Shown piece by piece: positions 8,901 through 11,474 of a stretch of 11,474 bases of DNA. Source of the stretch: Acanthamoeba lenticulata (Eukaryota; Discosea; Longamoebia; Acanthamoebidae); contig NAVB01003200.1 of the NCBI GenBank assembly GCA_002179805.1, positions 1-11,474 of the forward strand, given 5' to 3'. Position 1 is the stretch's first letter; each line of letters opens with the position of its first letter. Under the pieces are notes generated by a model that saw only the letters and a program-made list of their open reading frames with translations, made no database searches and had not been told where the DNA came from. Position numbers and translations under genes: made by a program.

Positions 8901-9940
8901 ACCCCGTCCAGCTCTGCCTCGTCATCCGGGACCACCAGCAGCCCGCCCCGCAACAACAGCAGCAGCAACAGCTGGAGCAGGAGATCCAGATCCCGCTCGG
9001 ACGCGCGATCGTGTGCTCCAACTCGTCGCAGCGGCTCAAGCGGCTGCAGCAGCTGGGCGAGGAGGCCGGCCTCACCGACACCGAGCAGCGGGTCATCCCG
9101 CACTACACCCAGTGCGCGCTGCTCCACAAGGGCCGCGAGCACCGCTACCGCATCAAGCCCCTCGCCATCGTCCTCGCGCCCGACGGCACCCCGGCGGCCC
9201 CGAGCGCGCCCGCACAGCCACAGCCGCAGCCGCAGCCGCAACAGCCGCAGGCTCAGGCTCAGGTTCCAGCTCAGCCGCAGCCACAGCCACAGCCGCAGCC
9301 GCAGCCCCAGGCTCAGCCCCAGCCCCAGCCCCAGCCTCAGCCCCAAGCGACGCCGAGCGGTATGAAGCCGGTGATGGAGCTCAAGTGGACGACGACGACA
9401 ACAACAATGGAGCCATCGGGAATGTTGCTCACGTGCTCGCTCCCGGCTTCGACTTTGACTTCCACTCCCATTTCCACCACCACAACACCGACGCCAATGA
9501 CGGCGTCGGCAGCCACCAACATGAGGCCTGGCCCTATTACCGCCTCCACTCCGCTGCCAGTGGCGCCGACGACAACGACGACTTCGAGCTCCACGGCGAT
9601 CTCCGGGCTGCAGACCGCGGCCACGGGCGGGGCGCCGGGTCTCTCACAGTCAAGCATCGCGCTCACGTCTGCGGGCGCGAGGTCTGCTCAGAGTCACGCG
9701 CCGCCCCACGTCTCGCCGTCGTCTTCGGCTCCCGCGTCGGCCATCTGGCCCACGACAACTGCCACCGCGCCCGCCCGGCCCCACACGCCGCAGCAGCGCG
9801 GAAGCGGCGAGAAGCGTCCTCCAACAACAGCGGCCCTTGCCGCCACCGCCACCACGCCATCATCCCCGCAGCTGCCGTCCGCCGAGGCGGCCACCGCCGC
9901 GACATCGCGGCCACCAGTCAGCGTCACCACCACGTCTTGA
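5973..9940 (+). CDS. Large low-complexity protein with two U1/matrin-type C2H2 zinc fingers
   Basis: Exons 5973-7179, 7270-8698 and 8791-9940; introns of 90 nt (GTACGT...GCACAG) and 92 nt (GTGCCT...GTGCAG) join in phase, giving 1261 residues. I do not recognise the family. Residues ~37-110 are Ala/Pro/Ser-rich; a basic RKRKR at 137-141 suggests nuclear import; Gln-rich stretches follow near 200-226. A more complex, probably folded segment runs from about 285 (YAVQVSPNSIHLRDFM) through WFAEVPPAIEVLRATGIWKW and YCGFRRISHDRFTYHFDAD to about 415. Two fingers with identical C-x2-C-x11-H-x5-H spacing lie at C629/C632/H644/H650 and C681/C684/H696/H702, the second followed by KRRR. After Ala tracts, another ordered piece (FRVECYPMTPVTGYTQWV; LVVEPLSWKTTTPRGFLLN; FERTYGPDPVQLCLVIRD) precedes a Pro-Gln repeat and a Thr/Ser/Ala-rich tail. 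U1-type fingers commonly bind structured or double-stranded RNA, so a nuclear RNA-binding role is a reasonable inference only. The frame of the last ~200 codons is less certain. Confidence 0.75.
6309..6347 (+). repeat. Poly-serine tract (TCN repeat)
   Basis: Thirteen codons made almost wholly of TCA/TCT/TCG encode a serine run broken by one leucine, inside the low-complexity N-terminus of the two-finger protein. Confidence 0.8.
6567..6650 (+). repeat. Glutamine-rich tract (CAG/CAA)
   Basis: Runs of CAG and CAA broken by His, Leu, Ala-Val-Ser-Pro and other codons, ending in seven consecutive Gln codons at about 6627-6647. Codon mixing suggests selection or age rather than a fresh pure-repeat expansion. 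Confidence 0.8.
8254..8536 (+). repeat. Cluster of poly-alanine tracts (mixed GCN)
   Basis: Three alanine runs of about 10-14 residues, near 8254-8284, 8368-8412 and 8500-8536, separated by Ser/Pro/Thr-rich linkers. They are coded by mixed GCT/GCG/GCC codons, and lie between the second zinc finger and the next ordered segment of the protein. Confidence 0.75.
9212..9350 (+). repeat. Pro-Gln dipeptide repeat (CAGCCN)
   Basis: A hexanucleotide array CAGCC(G/A/C/T), with some CAGGCT units, encodes about 20 Pro-Gln and Ala-Gln dipeptides. All three frames are stop-free here, so an insertion or deletion inside the array would change frame without an immediate stop. Confidence 0.8.
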
Positions 9941-10147
9941 CCCCACCACTGCACACACAACCCACCACCGTCGAACAATACATGTTTGTTTGAACCCTCA
10001 AAAAATAGCAGAATACAACCAAAAAGACAACGATTTCGATTTTTTGATGTTCTTTTTCACATTTTATGGCTTTGGTGATGGTGACAAGGTGTGTGCAATG
10101 AGACAGGAGGACGTCGAAGCCTCCGACGAGTTGCCATGTTGGGGGCT
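9941..10147. other. Convergent intergenic region between the two-finger gene and SCOT
   Basis: This 207-bp spacer carries both 3'UTRs. The plus strand has AATACA at 9977-9982, 37 nt after the stop, and the minus strand has CATAAA (AGCCATAAAATG) at 10063-10068, 80 nt after the SCOT stop. Both are weak variants of AATAAA. The spacer is AT-richer than the flanking exons, and nothing else was seen. Confidence 0.5.
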
Positions 10148-11474
10148 TCAGGCGTAGGCGATCTTCTTGAGGTTGGGCGAGACCTTGAATTCGGGCTCGG
10201 TGTACTTCTTGATCTCGTCCACGGTGATGCCCTCGGCCACCTCCACGAGCGTGAGGCCGCTCTTGTCCACATCGAACACGGCCATCTCGGTGATGATGCG
10301 GTTGACGCAGCCCTGGGCGGTCAGGGGCAGCGAGCACCGCTTGAGGATCTTGGGCTTCCCGCTCTTGTCCTTGTGCTCCATGGTGACCACCACCCGCGAG
10401 CCGCTGCACGTGAGGTCCATCGCGCCTCCCGGGCCCTTCACCATTTTGCCCTAAAATTGATATAGAAATTGTTTTTTGTTTAAGTTTTAGTTTTTGTGTT
10501 TGTTTTTGCTTTTGTTTTTGCTTTTGTTTTTGCTTTTGCTTTTGTTTTTGCTTTTGCTTTTGTTTTTGTTTTTGTTTTTGTTTTTGTTTCTGTAGAGGTC
10601 ACGTACAGGCACGACCCAGTTGGCAAGGTCACCGCCGGCCGACACTTGCATGCCGCCCAAGATGGTCAAGTTGACGTGCGCTCTGCACGAGGAAGAAACA
10701 ATGTTAAAATTAATTTTAAAAAATATTACATAAAAATATTTTTAAAAAAAAAATAAGGAAGGAGAGCGTTACCCGCGAATCATGGCGAAGGAGTCGGACG
10801 AGGAGAAGATGGAGGAGCCCGGGAGGGTGGTGACGGTCTCCTTGCCGGCGTTGATGAGATCCGGGTCCTGGCTGCCCGGCTTAGGGAAGGGTCCCATGCC
10901 CAGCAGGCCGTTCTCCGACTGGAGCTCGATGTGGATGCCCGGCCGGATGAAGTTGGAGGCCAGCGTCGGCATGCCGATGCCCAAGTTGCAGTACATCCCG
11001 TCCTGCTCCCGCGAGCACAACACAACACACGCGCAAGTTGAGCTTCTGCGTCGCCTCAGGCAGGCAGGGGGGAGGTGTCGTTGCGTGGCCCGACAACGAT
11101 ACCTGGAACTCGAGGGCGGCGCGGCGGGCAATCTTCTCGCGGACGATGGCGGCTTCGTTCTTGGGCGCGTCGCCCTTGGCCGACTGGCCCTTGTCCAGCG
11201 TCAGTTTCTCGATACGCTTCTCGTAGCCGGTGCCCTTGATGAGGCGGTCGACGTAGATGCCCGGCAGGTGGATCTCGTCGGGGTGCAGGTTGCCGGCCTC
11301 GACGATCTCCTCGACCTCGGCGATGCAGATCTTGCCCGCGGTCGCGAGCGGCGGGTTGAAGTTGCGGGCCGTGTACCGGAAGATGATGTTACCACGGGTG
11401 TCGGCCTTCCAGCCCTTGATGAGCGAGAAGTCGCCGGTGATGGCCTCCTCGAGCAGGAACTTGCGGCCGTTAAA
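10148..11474 (-). CDS. Succinyl-CoA:3-ketoacid CoA transferase (SCOT), C-terminal part; 5' end outside window
   Basis: Mitochondrial enzyme that moves CoA from succinyl-CoA to acetoacetate in ketone-body use. Visible exons in order: >11474-11103, 11002-10773, 10682-10607, 10450-10148; introns of 100, 90 and 156 nt, all GT-AG and in phase, giving 326 residues and a stop. The first exon holds the end of the alpha-like domain ([54 protein letters not shown]) and the linker to the beta-like domain. The second opens with the beta-domain motif [18 protein letters not shown] and contains the catalytic-glutamate motif SENG (Glu codon 10915-10913), then [15 protein letters not shown]. The last exons give [49 protein letters not shown] and [15 protein letters not shown], all close to human OXCT1. 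Nothing essential looks missing. The N-terminus and any mitochondrial targeting peptide lie beyond the right edge. Confidence 0.95.
10491..10592. repeat. Hexanucleotide microsatellite (YTTTTG)17 in a SCOT intron
   Basis: Seventeen tandem hexamers on the plus strand, mostly TTTTTG or CTTTTG, with one TGTTTG unit near the left end and TTTCTG at the right end. On the coding strand it reads CAAAAA/CAAAAG. It fills most of the 156-nt intron 10451-10606, the longest coding intron in the window, between donor GTACGT and acceptor TTTTAG, and does not touch the coding sequence. Confidence 0.9.

Noticed and set aside
10491..10592. CRISPR-like or satellite array
   Set aside because: The units are contiguous hexamers without spacers, in a eukaryotic intron; a simple microsatellite.
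10496..10756. Plus-strand frame with alternating Phe-Val/Phe-Ala
   Set aside because: It is translation of the hexamer microsatellite within a SCOT intron.

Overview
The window looks like nuclear DNA from a free-living amoeba, most likely Acanthamoeba (A. castellanii or a close relative). The reasons are GC-rich exons with strong GC3 bias, short GT-AG introns of about 53-156 nt, several of them AT-rich, the standard genetic code, and a truncated actin whose N-terminus reads like Acanthamoeba actin. The species call is an inference from the actin and gene style; no database search was possible.

Layout, left to right. (1) 1-554, minus: 5' part of an actin gene, running off the left edge. (2) 938-1517, minus: a small five-exon gene for a ~100-residue protein with one zinc finger very like that of splicing factor SF3A2/Prp11. 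(3) 1744-2297, minus: a three-exon gene for a 144-residue protein I do not recognise, with a TATA box and a poly(A) signal. (4) 2535-5307, minus: an eight-exon gene for an Ecdysoneless (ECD/SGT1-domain) homologue of 744 residues, with good alignment to the human protein from end to end. (5) 5973-9940, plus: a three-exon gene for a ~1261-residue protein, mostly low-complexity (Ala, Gln, Ser, Thr, Pro-Gln), carrying two U1/matrin-type C2H2 fingers in its middle; its function is unknown. (6) 10148-11474, minus: the 3' part of a succinyl-CoA:3-ketoacid CoA transferase (SCOT) gene, four exons visible, running off the right edge.

Genes 1-4 lie head to tail on the minus strand. Gene 5 diverges from gene 4 across a 665-bp interval that probably holds both promoters and a 5'UTR intron, and it converges on gene 6 across 207 bp. 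The genes do not form one pathway: actin is cytoskeletal, SCOT is mitochondrial ketone-body metabolism, and ECD and the SF3A2-like finger protein both relate to families connected with pre-mRNA splicing. Exon-intron models were built by hand from frame continuity, GT-AG sites and remembered protein families. They are firm for actin, ECD and SCOT, good for the two-finger gene, and tentative for the two small genes. No RNA genes, transposons or CRISPR arrays were seen. I found no clear new multi-gene system; the most novel items are the two-finger low-complexity protein and the two small genes.
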